Notes under the pieces: generated by a model | The model's database searches: none | Seen by the model: only the letters and a program-made list of their open reading frames with translations | Told to the model about the DNA's origin: nothing | Assembly: GCF_007655255.1 (NCBI RefSeq) | Contig: NZ_VMYE01000013.1 | Coordinates: 19,542 to 83,541 of the forward strand | Source: Extensimonas perlucida | GTDB lineage: Bacteria > Pseudomonadota > Gammaproteobacteria > Burkholderiales > Burkholderiaceae_C | Direction of reading: 5' to 3' | Length of the DNA: 64,000 nucleotides | In this document: one piece after another, positions 42,543 to 55,214 of the stretch | How the letters are laid out: each line of letters begins with the position of its first letter | How positions within the stretch are numbered: the stretch's first letter is position 1 | Program-made: the position numbers and the translations under genes

Positions 42543-45500
42543 ATGCGCCTCACCTCGATCAAGCTCTCCGGCTTCAAGTCTTTTGCCGAGCCCACGCACT
42601 TCGCGCTGCCGGGCCAGCGCGTGGGCGTGGTGGGCCCGAACGGCTGCGGCAAGTCCAACATCATGGACGCGGTGCGCTGGGTGCTCGGCGAGAGCAAGGC
42701 CAGCGAGCTGCGCGGCGAGTCGATGCAAGACGTGATCTTCAACGGCACCACCACGCGCAAGCCCGCGAGCCGCGCGAGCGTGGAGCTGGTGTTCGACAAC
42801 GCCGACCAGCGCGCGGGCGGCCCCTGGAGCCAGTACGCCGAGATCGCCGTGCGCCGCGTGCTCACGCGCGAGGGCGGCAGCAGCTACTTTCTGAACAACC
42901 AGCCCGTGCGCCGGCGCGACGTGCAGGACGTGTTCCTGGGCACGGGCCTGGGGCCGCGCGCCTACGCCATCATCGGCCAGGGCACCATCAGCCGCATCAT
43001 CGAGTCGCGCCCCGAGGAGCTACGCCTCTTTCTCGAGGAGGCCGCGGGCGTGTCCAAATACAAAGAGCGCCGGCGCGAAACCGAAAACCGCCTGGCCGAC
43101 ACGCGCGACAACCTGGTGCGCGTCGAAGACATCGTGCGCGAGCTCGGCGGCCAGCTCGCGCGGCTCGAAGCGCAGGCCGAAGTCGCGCAGCGCTACAAAA
43201 CGCTGCAGGCCGCCGCCACGCTGCGCCAGCAGCAGCAGTGGTTTTTGAAGCGCGCCGAGGCCGCGGCCGAGCAGGAGCGCGTGCGCGCCGAGGGGCTGCA
43301 GGCCATGAGCGGGCTCGAGGCGCGCACGGCCGAATTGCGCCAGGTCGAAGCGGCGCTCGAAGCGCTGCGCCAGTCGCACTACGCCGCGGGCGAGGCCTTG
43401 AACCAGGCGCAGGGGCAGCTCTACGAGGCTTCGGCCGAAGTGGGGCGGCTGGAGGCCGAAATCCGCTATGTGGTCGAAGGGCGCGCACGCGTGGCGCAGC
43501 GCCTGTCCACGCTGCAGGAGCAGATCGTGCACTGGGAGCAGCGCGCGCAAGAGGCCGCGCAAGAAGGTGAAGACCTCGCCGCACAGATAGACGCAGCGCA
43601 GGAGCAGGCCGCGGTGCTCGAAGCGCAGCTGACAGAGCAGGCCGAGCAATTGCCCGCGCTCGAAGAAGCCTGGCGCGCGGCGCAGGCGCGCGCAGGCGAG
43701 CAGCACCGCGCCGTGCTGCAATTGCAGCAGCAATTGCAGCTGCTTGCGGCCGAGCAGCGCAGCCTGGGCGAGCAAAACCGCCAGCTCGACTTGCGCCTGG
43801 AGCGCCTGCACGGCGAGCAGCGCCAGCTCGCGCCGCCCGACGAGACCCAGTTGCAAGCCCTGCGCGCCGAGCACGAGGCCGCGCAAGAGGCCGCAGCACA
43901 GGCCGAAGCGCGCCTGGCCGATCTGCAAGACAGCGTGCCCCAGCGCGACGCCGAGCGGCAGGCGCAGCAGCAGGCGGTGCAGGCCGAGGCCGCGCACCAG
44001 GCCACGCTCGCCGCGCGCCTGGCAGCGCTGCAGGCAGTGCAGGAAAAGGTGCAAAGCGGCGGCAAGCTGCGCCCCTGGCTCGCGCGCCACGGCCTCGACG
44101 GCCTGCCCGCGCTGTGGCAGCGCCTGCACATCACGAGCGGCTGGGAAAGCGCGCTCGAAGCCGCGCTGCGCGAGCGCCTGGGCGCGCTCGAAGTCGGCCA
44201 GCTCGACCGCGTGCATGGTTTTTTGGGCACAGCGGGCGCGGCCGGCAAGGCGGATGGGGGCGAAGGCCCGCCCGCGCGCCTGGTGTTTTTCAGCCCGCCA
44301 CCCGCGCCCCGGCCTGCCGCAGCAGCCACGCGTGCGCGCCTGTCGGACCTGCTGCGGCTGCACGACCCTGGGCTGCAGGCCGTGCTGGCCGACTGGCTGC
44401 ACGGCTGCTACACCGCGCACACGCTGGCCGAGGCGCTCGCACAACGAGAGCAGCTCGGGCCTGGCGAGCGCATCTACCTGCCCAGCGGCCACGCCGTGAG
44501 CGCGCACAGCGTGGACTTTTACGCGCCCGACTCCGAGCAGGCCGGGCTGCTCGCGCGCGCGCAGGAGATCGAACATCTCGAAAAAGAACTGCGCGCCCAG
44601 GCCATCATGGGCGAGCAGGCGCGCAGTGCGCTCGCGCGTGCCGAGGCTTTGTATGCGCAGGCGCAGCAGCAGCTCGCGGCTGCGCGCCGCACCGCGGCCG
44701 AGGCGCAAAAGCAGGCGCACGCGCTGCAGGTGCAACTCGTGCAGCGCACGCAACAGGCCGAGCAAAGCCGCACGCGCAGCGCGCAGATCGCCGCCGACCG
44801 CGCCGAGCTCGAAGCGCAGCGCGCCGAGCTGCAGGAGCGCCAGGCCACGGCGGAGGCGCGCTTCGAGGAGCTCGACCTGCAGCTTGCCGAAAGCCAGGAA
44901 CGCGAGGCGCAGCAGGCCGAGTGCGTGCGCGCAGCCGAGCTGCGCTGGAACGCCGCGCGCGAGCAGCAGCGCGGCCTCGAGCGCCAGGCGCAGGAGGCGG
45001 ACTTTGCCCAGCGCAGCCTGGAGGCGCGCCGCGCCGAGCTCGCGCGCGCCCATGACACCGCGCAGCAGCAGCTGCGCGCGCTGCAAGGCGAGCTGCAGCG
45101 CGCCAACGACGAACTCGCGCGCCTCTCGGACGCGGCGGCGCAGGGCGGGCTGCAGCAGGCGCTCGCACAAAAAAGCGCGCGCGAACAGGCGCTGGCGGCG
45201 GCGCGCAGCGCCTACGACGAGCTCACGCAGCGCCTGCGCGCGCACGACGAGCGCCGCATGCAGCTCGAACGCGCGCTCGATCCGCTGCGCGCGCGCATCG
45301 GCGAGCTGCAGCTCAAGGAGCAGGCCGCGCGCCTGGGGCTGGAGCAGTACGCCGGTTTGCTTGCCGACGCGCAGGCCGACATGGACGCGCTCGCACGCTC
45401 CGTCGCTGCAGGGCCGGTGCGCCTCGCGGGCCTGCAGCCCGAGATCGAGCGCCTGCAGCGCGAGATCGCGGCGCTCGGGCCCGTGAACCTGGCCGCGCTC

Positions 45501-46091
45501 GAAGAGCTTGCCGCCGCGCGCGAGCGCAAGCAGTTCCTCGACGCGCAGACGGCCGACCTGAGCGCGGCCATGCAAACGCTGGAAGACGCGATCCGCAAGA
45601 TCGACGCCGAAACGCGCGAGCTGCTCATGCAGACCTTCGACGCCGTGAACACGCACTTCGGCCGCATGTTCCCCGAGCTTTTCGGCGGCGGCCAGGCGCG
45701 GCTCATCATGACGGGCGACGAGATCCTGAACGCCGGCGTGCAGGTGATGGCGCAGCCGCCGGGCAAGAAGAACCAGACCATCCACCTGCTCTCGGGCGGC
45801 GAGAAGGCCCTCACGGCGATCGCGCTCGTGTTCGCGATCTTCCAGCTCAACCCCGCGCCGTTTTGCCTGCTCGACGAAGTCGATGCGCCGCTCGACGACG
45901 CCAACACCGAGCGCTATGCCAAACTCGTGACCCGCATGAGCCGCGACACGCAGTTCCTGTTCATCAGCCACAACAAGATCGCCATGGAAATGGCCGAGCA
46001 ATTGGTAGGCGTGACCATGCAGGAGCAAGGCGTCTCGCGTATCGTCGCGGTCGATATGGAGTCGGCCCTGTCGCTGGCCGACGCATCCTGA
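42543..46091 (+). CDS. smc: Chromosome partition protein SMC
   Basis: This is the condensin ATPase. The protein has 1182 residues. The N-terminal head has FKSFAEPTHF and Walker A GPNGCGKSN at 31-39. Long Ala/Gln/Glu-rich coiled coils flank a hinge at about 510-660. The C-terminal head has the signature LLSGGEKALTAIAL, Walker B FCLLDEVDAPLDDAN and a D-loop. GTISRIIESRPEE and EEAAGVSKYKERRRE are SMC-specific blocks. It begins the smc-zipA-ligA set. Confidence 0.96.
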   Translation: MRLTSIKLSGFKSFAEPTHFALPGQRVGVVGPNGCGKSNIMDAVRWVLGESKASELRGESMQDVIFNGTTTRKPASRASVELVFDNADQRAGGPWSQYAEIAVRRVLTREGGSSYFLNNQPVRRRDVQDVFLGTGLGPRAYAIIGQGTISRIIESRPEELRLFLEEAAGVSKYKERRRETENRLADTRDNLVRVEDIVRELGGQLARLEAQAEVAQRYKTLQAAATLRQQQQWFLKRAEAAAEQERVRAEGLQAMSGLEARTAELRQVEAALEALRQSHYAAGEALNQAQGQLYEASAEVGRLEAEIRYVVEGRARVAQRLSTLQEQIVHWEQRAQEAAQEGEDLAAQIDAAQEQAAVLEAQLTEQAEQLPALEEAWRAAQARAGEQHRAVLQLQQQLQLLAAEQRSLGEQNRQLDLRLERLHGEQRQLAPPDETQLQALRAEHEAAQEAAAQAEARLADLQDSVPQRDAERQAQQQAVQAEAAHQATLAARLAALQAVQEKVQSGGKLRPWLARHGLDGLPALWQRLHITSGWESALEAALRERLGALEVGQLDRVHGFLGTAGAAGKADGGEGPPARLVFFSPPPAPRPAAAATRARLSDLLRLHDPGLQAVLADWLHGCYTAHTLAEALAQREQLGPGERIYLPSGHAVSAHSVDFYAPDSEQAGLLARAQEIEHLEKELRAQAIMGEQARSALARAEALYAQAQQQLAAARRTAAEAQKQAHALQVQLVQRTQQAEQSRTRSAQIAADRAELEAQRAELQERQATAEARFEELDLQLAESQEREAQQAECVRAAELRWNAAREQQRGLERQAQEADFAQRSLEARRAELARAHDTAQQQLRALQGELQRANDELARLSDAAAQGGLQQALAQKSAREQALAAARSAYDELTQRLRAHDERRMQLERALDPLRARIGELQLKEQAARLGLEQYAGLLADAQADMDALARSVAAGPVRLAGLQPEIERLQREIAALGPVNLAALEELAAARERKQFLDAQTADLSAAMQTLEDAIRKIDAETRELLMQTFDAVNTHFGRMFPELFGGGQARLIMTGDEILNAGVQVMAQPPGKKNQTIHLLSGGEKALTAIALVFAIFQLNPAPFCLLDEVDAPLDDANTERYAKLVTRMSRDTQFLFISHNKIAMEMAEQLVGVTMQEQGVSRIVAVDMESALSLADAS

Positions 46092-46119
46092 GCTGGACAA
46101 CTAACCACTTTTTGCACCC

Positions 46120-49450
<3,331 letters not shown>

Positions 49451-49540
49451 CACCGGCTTAGGTCATGGCTGCGCCTACAATGGTTTCGCTCTTTTGAGCG
49501 TTTGTTCAAACTACCTCAAACTACCGATCCAGGAGGTGCC

Positions 49541-50293
49541 ATGAAGCGCGTGCAAGACAAAGTCATCCTCGTCACCGGCGGGGCCATGGGCATGGGGCAG
49601 ACCCACAGCGAACTGCTCGCCGAGCAAGGCGCATGGGTGTTTGCCGCCGACCTGAACCAGGAAAAGGGCCAGGCCGTGGTCGAGGGCATACGCAAGAAGG
49701 GCGGCAAGGCCGACTTCCTCAAGCTCGACGTGACGCAAGAGGCCGACTGGAACGCCGCCATCGCGCAGATCATCGAGCGCGCCGGGCGCATCGACGTGCT
49801 CGTCAACAACGCCGGCATCCTGATCATGAAGCCCGTGCAGGACACCACGAACGACGAGTGGGACCGCATCTTCGCCGTCAACGTGCGCGGCGTCTTCGTC
49901 GGCACGCGCGCGGTGATTCCGCACATGCAAAAAGCGGGCAAGGGCAACATCATCAACATCTCGTCGATCTACGGCCTGGTCGGCGCGCCCAGCGCCGCTG
50001 CTTACGAGGCCTCGAAAGGCGCGGTGCGTCTCTTCACCAAGGCCTGCGCGGTCGATCTCGCGCCGTTCAACATCCGCGTCAACTCCATCCACCCGGGCGT
50101 GATTGAAACGCCCATGACCAAGGACATACTCGCGATCCCCGAGCAACGCCCCGCACTGCTCGGCCCCACCTTGCTGCAGCGCCCCGCACAGCCCATCGAA
50201 GTCTCGCAAGCCGTGCTCTTCCTCGCCTCGGACGAATCCTCCTTCGTGCACGGCGCAGAGCTCGTGGTCGATGGGGGCTACACCGCGAACTGA
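49541..50293 (+). CDS. Short-chain dehydrogenase/reductase (SDR)
   Basis: The protein has 250 residues with a Rossmann fold: cofactor loop VTGGAMGMGQTHSELLAEQG, NNAGILIMKP, catalytic Ser in NISSIYGLVG, Tyr155 and Lys159 in YEASK, and a C-terminal FLASDESSFVHGAELVVDGG. It is a classical SDR, with all catalytic residues present. The Asp at the end of the second strand (VFAADLNQ) suggests NAD(H) preference. The start at 49541 has AGGAGG 4 nt upstream. The substrate is unknown; the gene appears to be transcribed alone. Confidence 0.88.
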   Translation: MKRVQDKVILVTGGAMGMGQTHSELLAEQGAWVFAADLNQEKGQAVVEGIRKKGGKADFLKLDVTQEADWNAAIAQIIERAGRIDVLVNNAGILIMKPVQDTTNDEWDRIFAVNVRGVFVGTRAVIPHMQKAGKGNIINISSIYGLVGAPSAAAYEASKGAVRLFTKACAVDLAPFNIRVNSIHPGVIETPMTKDILAIPEQRPALLGPTLLQRPAQPIEVSQAVLFLASDESSFVHGAELVVDGGYTAN

Positions 50294-50352
50294 GGGCGGG
50301 TAATTGGGGTCAGATTCCAATTTCCGGTTTCATGATCGCAGCGTCCGCGTGA

Positions 50353-51021
50353 ATGGTCAAAGCGCATCCTGCCGTCCATCAGGTTTCGAAGGGCAAGCGT
50401 TGCCAAACGGCGCGGCGGCCTTTTCGTGAGAACAGGCCGCTGCAGCGGATGGTGCTGTGGCTGGCCGCCTTGTGGGTGTTCACCGCGATCGCCCCACGCT
50501 ATCCGCGCGACTGGCTGCTGGAAAACCTGCTGGTGTTTGCAGCCTGTGGCCTGCTCGCGCTGACGTACCGGCGCTTTGCCTTTTCCAACCTCTCCTACGG
50601 TCTGTTTACCGTGTTTCTGTCGCTGCATCTGGTCGGTGCGCACTACACCTACGCCGAAGTACCGCTGGGTTTCTGGCTCCAGCGCGCGCTCGGGCTCTCG
50701 CGCAACCATTACGATCGCATCGTGCATTTCGCTTTCGGCCTGCTGCTCGCCTATCCGCTACGCGAGCTGCTTTTGCGCGGTGGCGGCTTGCGGCGCAGCT
50801 GGTCTTATGGCATGGCGGTGGTGACGGTGGCGGGCCTCAGCGGTGGCTACGAGGTGATCGAAGCCGTCGCCGCGATGCTCGTGGAGCCGCAACTCGGCGT
50901 CGCCTATCTGGGCACGCAAGGGGATATGTGGGACGCCCAGAAAGACAGCCTGCTGGCCATCTTCGGTGCCGCACTCGCGATGCTGTGCGTGCGGTTTTGT
51001 CCTTGGAAGAGATTCGTGTGA
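50353..51021 (+). CDS. DUF2238 inner-membrane protein (YjdF-like)
   Basis: The protein has 222 residues with six or so hydrophobic helices. The family pattern DWLLENLLVFA, LHLVGAHYTYAEVP, NHYDRIVHFAFGLLLAYP and GTQGDMWDAQKDSL is clear. The function of the family is unknown. A segment just upstream (50299-50325, ATTGGGGTCAGATTCCAATTT) resembles sequences that accompany REP-associated transposases, although no such gene is present. It overlaps plsY by 4 nt (GTGA), which suggests co-translation with phospholipid synthesis. Confidence 0.85.
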   Translation: MVKAHPAVHQVSKGKRCQTARRPFRENRPLQRMVLWLAALWVFTAIAPRYPRDWLLENLLVFAACGLLALTYRRFAFSNLSYGLFTVFLSLHLVGAHYTYAEVPLGFWLQRALGLSRNHYDRIVHFAFGLLLAYPLRELLLRGGGLRRSWSYGMAVVTVAGLSGGYEVIEAVAAMLVEPQLGVAYLGTQGDMWDAQKDSLLAIFGAALAMLCVRFCPWKRFV

Positions 51022-51701
51022 ACGCTCCGCTTTCTTTTTTACTGCCCCTTTTGGCCGTCGTTTTGGCCTATTTGATCGGCTCTTTGTCTTTCGCCGTGCT
51101 CGTCTCGCGCACCCTGGGGCTGGACGATCCGCGCACCTATGGCAGCGGGAACCCCGGCGCGACCAACGTGCTGCGCTCGGGCAGCAAGGCCGCCGCCGTC
51201 GCCACGCTGGTGCTCGACGCCGCCAAGGGTTGGCTGCCCGTGGCGCTGGTGCGTTGGTGGGGCAAGCCCTACGGTTTCGAGGAGGGCACGCTGGCGCTCG
51301 TGGGGCTGGCGGCTTTTCTCGGGCATTTGTGGCCGGTGTTTTTCCGCTTCCAGGGCGGCAAGGGCGTGGCCACGGCGCTCGGGGTACTGCTGGGCGTGAG
51401 TGGCTGGCTCGGGCTGGCGGTGGCGCTGACCTGGGTGCTCGTGGCGTTCGTGTCGCGCTATTCCTCGCTCGCGGCGCTGATAGCCGCGGTGTGCGCGCCG
51501 GTGTATTACCTGCTGCTCGACGGCGTGCTCTGGAATGCCGACAGCCGTATCGCAGTCGCCATAGGCGCCATGGCTTTGCTGCTGATCTGGCGGCACCAGG
51601 AGAACATCGAGCGCCTGTTGCAGGGGACGGAATCGCGTTTGGGCCAGTCGTCCAAGGGCGGCAGCAGTACGCCTGGCGCTGACCACACGCATCGGCGTTG
51701 A
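51018..51701 (+). CDS. plsY: Glycerol-3-phosphate acyltransferase PlsY
   Basis: This membrane enzyme transfers acyl from acyl-phosphate to glycerol-3-phosphate, the first step of phospholipid synthesis. The protein has 227 residues with five or more membrane spans. Signature loops are GSLSFAVLVSRTLGLDDPRTYGSGNPGATNV (given as one block split at GLDD) and FFRFQGGKGVATALG. It begins at a GTG that overlaps the preceding stop (GTGA). hslR follows at 2 nt. Confidence 0.93.
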   Translation: MNAPLSFLLPLLAVVLAYLIGSLSFAVLVSRTLGLDDPRTYGSGNPGATNVLRSGSKAAAVATLVLDAAKGWLPVALVRWWGKPYGFEEGTLALVGLAAFLGHLWPVFFRFQGGKGVATALGVLLGVSGWLGLAVALTWVLVAFVSRYSSLAALIAAVCAPVYYLLLDGVLWNADSRIAVAIGAMALLLIWRHQENIERLLQGTESRLGQSSKGGSSTPGADHTHRR

Positions 51702-51703
51702 GT

Positions 51704-52129
51704 ATGTCCACGCAAGCGCTACCAGGCATGCGCCTGGACAAATGGCTCTGGTGCGCGCGCTTTTACAAGACGCGTGGCCTTGCCGTCGAAGAAATCCACA
51801 AGGGCCGCGTCAGCGTCAACGGCCAGCCGGCCAAGCCCGCGCGCGAAGTGCGGCCCGGCGACACCGTGCTGCTGCGCCAGGGACCGGTGGTGCGCGAAGT
51901 CCTCGTGCGCGCGCTCAGCAACCAGCGCGGGCCGGCCGCCGTGGCGCAGCAACTCTACGAAGAAACCGCACAAAGCCTCGCCACCCGCGCGCAGGCCGCC
52001 GAGCAGCGCCGCCTCGCCCCCGAGCCTGCCGCCAGCCTCAGCGAAGGCCGCCCGACCAAGCGCCAGCGCCGCGATTTGGAGCAGCTGCGCAGTTGGGGCG
52101 ACCGCTGGAGTGCATCGATCGACGGCTGA
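51704..52129 (+). CDS. hslR: S4-domain RNA-binding heat-shock protein Hsp15
   Basis: This protein binds stalled 50S ribosomes carrying nascent chains. The protein has 141 residues from the ATG at 51704. The S4 domain is MRLDKWLWCARFYKTRGLAV, then GRVSVNGQPAKPAREVRPGD. The basic C-terminus (GRPTKRQRRDLEQLRSW) is typical of HslR. Start 2 nt after plsY, so probably the same transcript. A short AT-rich repeat follows directly after the stop. Confidence 0.9.
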   Translation: MSTQALPGMRLDKWLWCARFYKTRGLAVEEIHKGRVSVNGQPAKPAREVRPGDTVLLRQGPVVREVLVRALSNQRGPAAVAQQLYEETAQSLATRAQAAEQRRLAPEPAASLSEGRPTKRQRRDLEQLRSWGDRWSASIDG

Positions 52130-52132
52130 TTG

Positions 52133-52186
52133 CTTTTAGATTTATAGCTTCTTGCGCTTACCAGTATGGCCTTAAGTGGCAAAAAG
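52133..52186 (-). repeat. Short AT-rich interspersed repeat after hslR
   Basis: Read on the minus strand: CTTTTTGCCACTTAAGGCC, a spacer, then TAAGCGCAAGAAGCTATAAA. It is intergenic, and the gap to livG (52130-52368) holds no gene. Confidence 0.65.
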
Positions 52187-52368
52187 ACCATTATTTCTCA
52201 GGCACAAGTTTGTGCCGCGCCATCCGCATTTGCCCCAATGCGGCTTTGCAGCAAAAGCCGTTAGGATGCGCGCTACCGTTGGCAAGGGCCGAGTCCAGGC
52301 CGTGCATCTTGCCCTGCCTGCGGGGCGCAAGCCAATCTTTCCACCCCCCACGGAGTAGCCAAGGCGCC

Positions 52369-53139
52369 ATGAGCGACGTCATCCTCGAAACCCGCAAGCT
52401 GACCAAGGAGTTCAAGGGCTTCACCGCCGTCAGCCAGGTCGATCTGGCCGTGCGCAGGGGCTCCATCCACGCGCTGATCGGCCCCAACGGCGCGGGCAAG
52501 ACCACCTGCTTCAACCTGCTGACCAAGTTCCTCGAACCGAGCTCGGGCAGCATTTTTTTCAACGGCCACGACATCACGGCCGAGAAGCCCGCACAGATCG
52601 CGCGGCGCGGCGTGATCCGCTCGTTTCAGATCTCGGCAGTGTTTCCGCACCTCACGGTACTCGAGAACGTGCGCGTGGGCCTGCAGCGCAAGCTCGGCAC
52701 CGAATTCCACTTCTGGCGCAGCGAACGCACGCTGGATCAGCTCAACGACCGCGCCATGCAATTGCTCGCCGAGGTCGGCCTCGAAGACCTGGCCGACGAG
52801 ATCACCGTGAACCTGCCCTATGGCCGCAAGCGTGCGCTCGAGATCGCCACCACGCTGGCCATGGAGCCCGAGCTCATGCTGCTCGACGAACCCACGCAAG
52901 GCATGGGCCACGAGGACGTCGATCGCGTCACGCGCCTGATCAAAAAGGTCTCGGTAGGGCGCACCATCCTCATGGTCGAGCACAACATGAAGGTGGTCTC
53001 GACCATCGCCGACCGCATCACCGTGCTGCAACGCGGCGCCGTGCTCGCCGAGGGCTCGTATGCCGAGGTTTCGAACGACCCGCAGGTGATGGAGGCCTAT
53101 ATGGGCACGACCGACGGCCAGCTGCAAGGAGCGCACTGA
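52369..53139 (+). CDS. livG: Branched-chain amino-acid-type ABC transporter ATPase LivG
   Basis: This is one of two ATPases of a high-affinity importer. The protein has 256 residues with Walker A GPNGAGKTT near 38-46, Q-loop RSFQISAVFPHLTV, and the family's variant signature NLPYGRKRALEIA. Walker B is MLLDEPTQGMG, and the switch histidine lies in VEHNMKVV. The ATG at 52369 is chosen by family length. It opens a seven-gene operon with livF 1 nt downstream. The true substrate is unknown. Confidence 0.9.
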   Translation: MSDVILETRKLTKEFKGFTAVSQVDLAVRRGSIHALIGPNGAGKTTCFNLLTKFLEPSSGSIFFNGHDITAEKPAQIARRGVIRSFQISAVFPHLTVLENVRVGLQRKLGTEFHFWRSERTLDQLNDRAMQLLAEVGLEDLADEITVNLPYGRKRALEIATTLAMEPELMLLDEPTQGMGHEDVDRVTRLIKKVSVGRTILMVEHNMKVVSTIADRITVLQRGAVLAEGSYAEVSNDPQVMEAYMGTTDGQLQGAH

Positions 53140-53140
53140 G

Positions 53141-53908
53141 ATGGTCACCACCGTATCCCCTCCCGCGCCAAGCGTTGCGCGCACTGCGGCTGGCAAGTCC
53201 ACGACGCCTGCGCTCGAAATCAGCGGTCTGCACGCCTGGTATGGGGAATCGCACGTGCTGCACGGCGTCGATATGCGCGTGGAGCATGGCGAGGTCGTGA
53301 CGCTGCTCGGGCGCAACGGCGCCGGGCGCACGACCACGCTGCGCTCCATCATGGGCCTGGTGGGTGCGCGCAAGGGTTCGATCAAGATCAACGGCACCGA
53401 AACCATCCACCTGCCCACCTACCGCATCGCGCATCTGGGTGTGGGCTATTGCCCCGAGGAGCGCGGCATCTTCTCGAGCCTGAGTTGCGAAGAAAACCTG
53501 CTGCTGCCGCCCGTGCTCAAAACCGGCACGCCCGGCATGTCGCTCGAAGAGATTTACGCCATGTTCCCCAACCTCGCCGAGCGCCGGCACAGCCAGGGCA
53601 CGCGCTTGTCGGGCGGCGAGCAGCAAATGCTCGCGGTGGCGCGTATCTTGCGCACGGGCGCGCGCCTGCTGCTGCTCGACGAAATCTCCGAGGGCCTCGC
53701 ACCCGTGATCGTGCAGGCGCTGGCGCGCATGATCACCACGCTGCGCGAAAAAGGCTACACCGTGGTCATGGTGGAGCAAAACTTTCGCTTCGCCGCGCCG
53801 CTGGCCGACCGCTTTTACGTCATGGAGCACGGGCGCATCGTCGAGCAATTCGCCGCCGCCGAACTCGACGCGAAGATGCCGGTGCTCAACGAGTTGCTCG
53901 GGGTGTGA
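53141..53908 (+). CDS. livF: Branched-chain amino-acid-type ABC transporter ATPase LivF, Walker A Lys replaced by Arg
   Basis: The second ATPase has 255 residues. HAWYGESHVLHGVDMRVEHG, GYCPEERGIFSSLS, the signature RLSGGEQQMLAVAR and Walker B LLLLDEISEGLAP are all canonical LivF. The Walker A is GRNGAGRTTT: the invariant lysine is Arg63 (codon CGC). Either this subunit tolerates Arg or the site hydrolyses ATP poorly, leaving LivG to do the work. The N-terminal 20 residues are extra compared with usual LivF. The substrate-binding genes follow 56 nt later. Confidence 0.88.
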   Translation: MVTTVSPPAPSVARTAAGKSTTPALEISGLHAWYGESHVLHGVDMRVEHGEVVTLLGRNGAGRTTTLRSIMGLVGARKGSIKINGTETIHLPTYRIAHLGVGYCPEERGIFSSLSCEENLLLPPVLKTGTPGMSLEEIYAMFPNLAERRHSQGTRLSGGEQQMLAVARILRTGARLLLLDEISEGLAPVIVQALARMITTLREKGYTVVMVEQNFRFAAPLADRFYVMEHGRIVEQFAAAELDAKMPVLNELLGV

Positions 53909-53964
53909 GCGTTCTCCATGCCCGTTGTTCGCTTCCCTTCCACTTCACTTCCAAGGTCGCAAGC

Positions 53965-55179
53965 ATGAAACATTCTCTACGCAAGCTGGTTTCTCTCCTG
54001 GGCATCGCGGGCCTCGTCGCCGTGGGCCCGCTCGCACACGCGCAGGACAAGGCGCAGGACAAGGTGAAGATCGGCTTCATCACCGACATGTCGAGCAACT
54101 ACGCCGACGTGGAGGGCAAAAATGGCGCCCTCGCCATCCAGATGGCGATCGACGACTTCGGCGGCAAAGTGCTCGGCAAGCCTATCGAGCTGCTGACCAT
54201 GGACCACCAGCACAAGCCCGACCTCGCCGCAACCAAGGCACGCGAATGGATAGACACGCAGGACTTGACCATGCTGTTCGGCGGCAGCAACTCCGCCGTC
54301 GGCCTGGCGCTGGCCCGCGTGGCGGCGGAGAAAAAGCGCGTTTACATGGTCAACGGCGCCGGCGCCTCGCAGCTGACCAACGAACAATGCAGCCCCTACA
54401 CCGTGCACTACGCCTACGACACCGTGGCGCTGGCCAAAGGCACGGCGGGCGCCGTGGTCGAGCAAGGCGGTAAAGATTGGTTCTTTCTGACTGCCGACTA
54501 TGCTTTTGGCAGCGCCATGGAGCAGGACGCGACCAAAGTCATCAAGGAAAAGGGTGGACGTGTGCTTGGCAGCGTGCGCCATCCGCTCAATGCCTCGGAC
54601 TTTTCGTCGTTCCTGCTGCAGGCACAAAACTCCAAAGCGCAGATTCTGGGCCTTGCGAATGCGGGCGGTGACACCATCAACGCGATCAAGGCGGCCAAGG
54701 AATTCGGCATCACCAAGACCATGAAAATCGCCGGTATGCTGGTGTTCCTCACCGACGTTCATTCGCTGGGTCTCAAGAATACCGAAGGTTTGCTGCTGAC
54801 CACCAGCTGGGACTGGAATCTCAACGAGCAGACGCGCGCCTTCGGGCGTAAATTCTTTGCCAAGACCAAGCGCATGCCCACCGACATCCAGGCGGCAGAT
54901 TATTCGGCGACCATGACGTACCTTAAAGCCTTGGAAGCGGCCAAAACCACGGACGCAGACGCCGTGATGGCAAAAATCAAGTCCATGCCGATCAATGATT
55001 TTTATGCCAAAGGCTACGTGCGCGCGGATGGTCGCTTCATGCATGACATGTACCTGATGCAGGTGAAGTCGCCCGCCGAATCCAAGGAGCCGTGGGATTA
55101 TTACAAAGTGGTCGCCAAATTGCCCGCAGAGCAAGTGTTCACGACCAAAGCCGAAAGCAAATGCGCTCTTTGGAAATGA
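53965..55179 (+). CDS. ABC transporter substrate-binding protein, tandem copy 1
   Basis: This periplasmic Leu/Ile/Val-type (Peripla_BP_6) binding protein has 404 residues: signal peptide with LGIAGLVAVGPLAHAQ, then VKIGFITDMSSNYADVEGKN, NEQCSPYTVHYAYDTVALAK and DWFFLTADYAFGSAMEQD. It ends with FTTKAESKCALWK. Copies 2 and 3 follow directly and are clearly related along their full length. The start at 53965 is set by the signal peptide. The unusual pair of cysteines (NEQCSP and SKCALWK) is shared by all three copies and could form a disulphide. Ligand unknown. Confidence 0.9.
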   Translation: MKHSLRKLVSLLGIAGLVAVGPLAHAQDKAQDKVKIGFITDMSSNYADVEGKNGALAIQMAIDDFGGKVLGKPIELLTMDHQHKPDLAATKAREWIDTQDLTMLFGGSNSAVGLALARVAAEKKRVYMVNGAGASQLTNEQCSPYTVHYAYDTVALAKGTAGAVVEQGGKDWFFLTADYAFGSAMEQDATKVIKEKGGRVLGSVRHPLNASDFSSFLLQAQNSKAQILGLANAGGDTINAIKAAKEFGITKTMKIAGMLVFLTDVHSLGLKNTEGLLLTTSWDWNLNEQTRAFGRKFFAKTKRMPTDIQAADYSATMTYLKALEAAKTTDADAVMAKIKSMPINDFYAKGYVRADGRFMHDMYLMQVKSPAESKEPWDYYKVVAKLPAEQVFTTKAESKCALWK

Positions 55180-55214
55180 AGCGAAATTGAGGACAAAAAT
55201 CACAGGAGACAAGA

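Noticed and set aside
43020..46100. 1026-codon minus-strand frame opposite smc
   Set aside because: Leu/Gln/Arg-rich antisense of a coiled coil; smc has both ATPase heads intact on the plus strand.
50299..50325. Associated REP transposase (RAYT) gene
   Set aside because: The ATTGGGGTCAGATTCC motif is present, but no transposase frame is nearby; it is at most a stray repeat.
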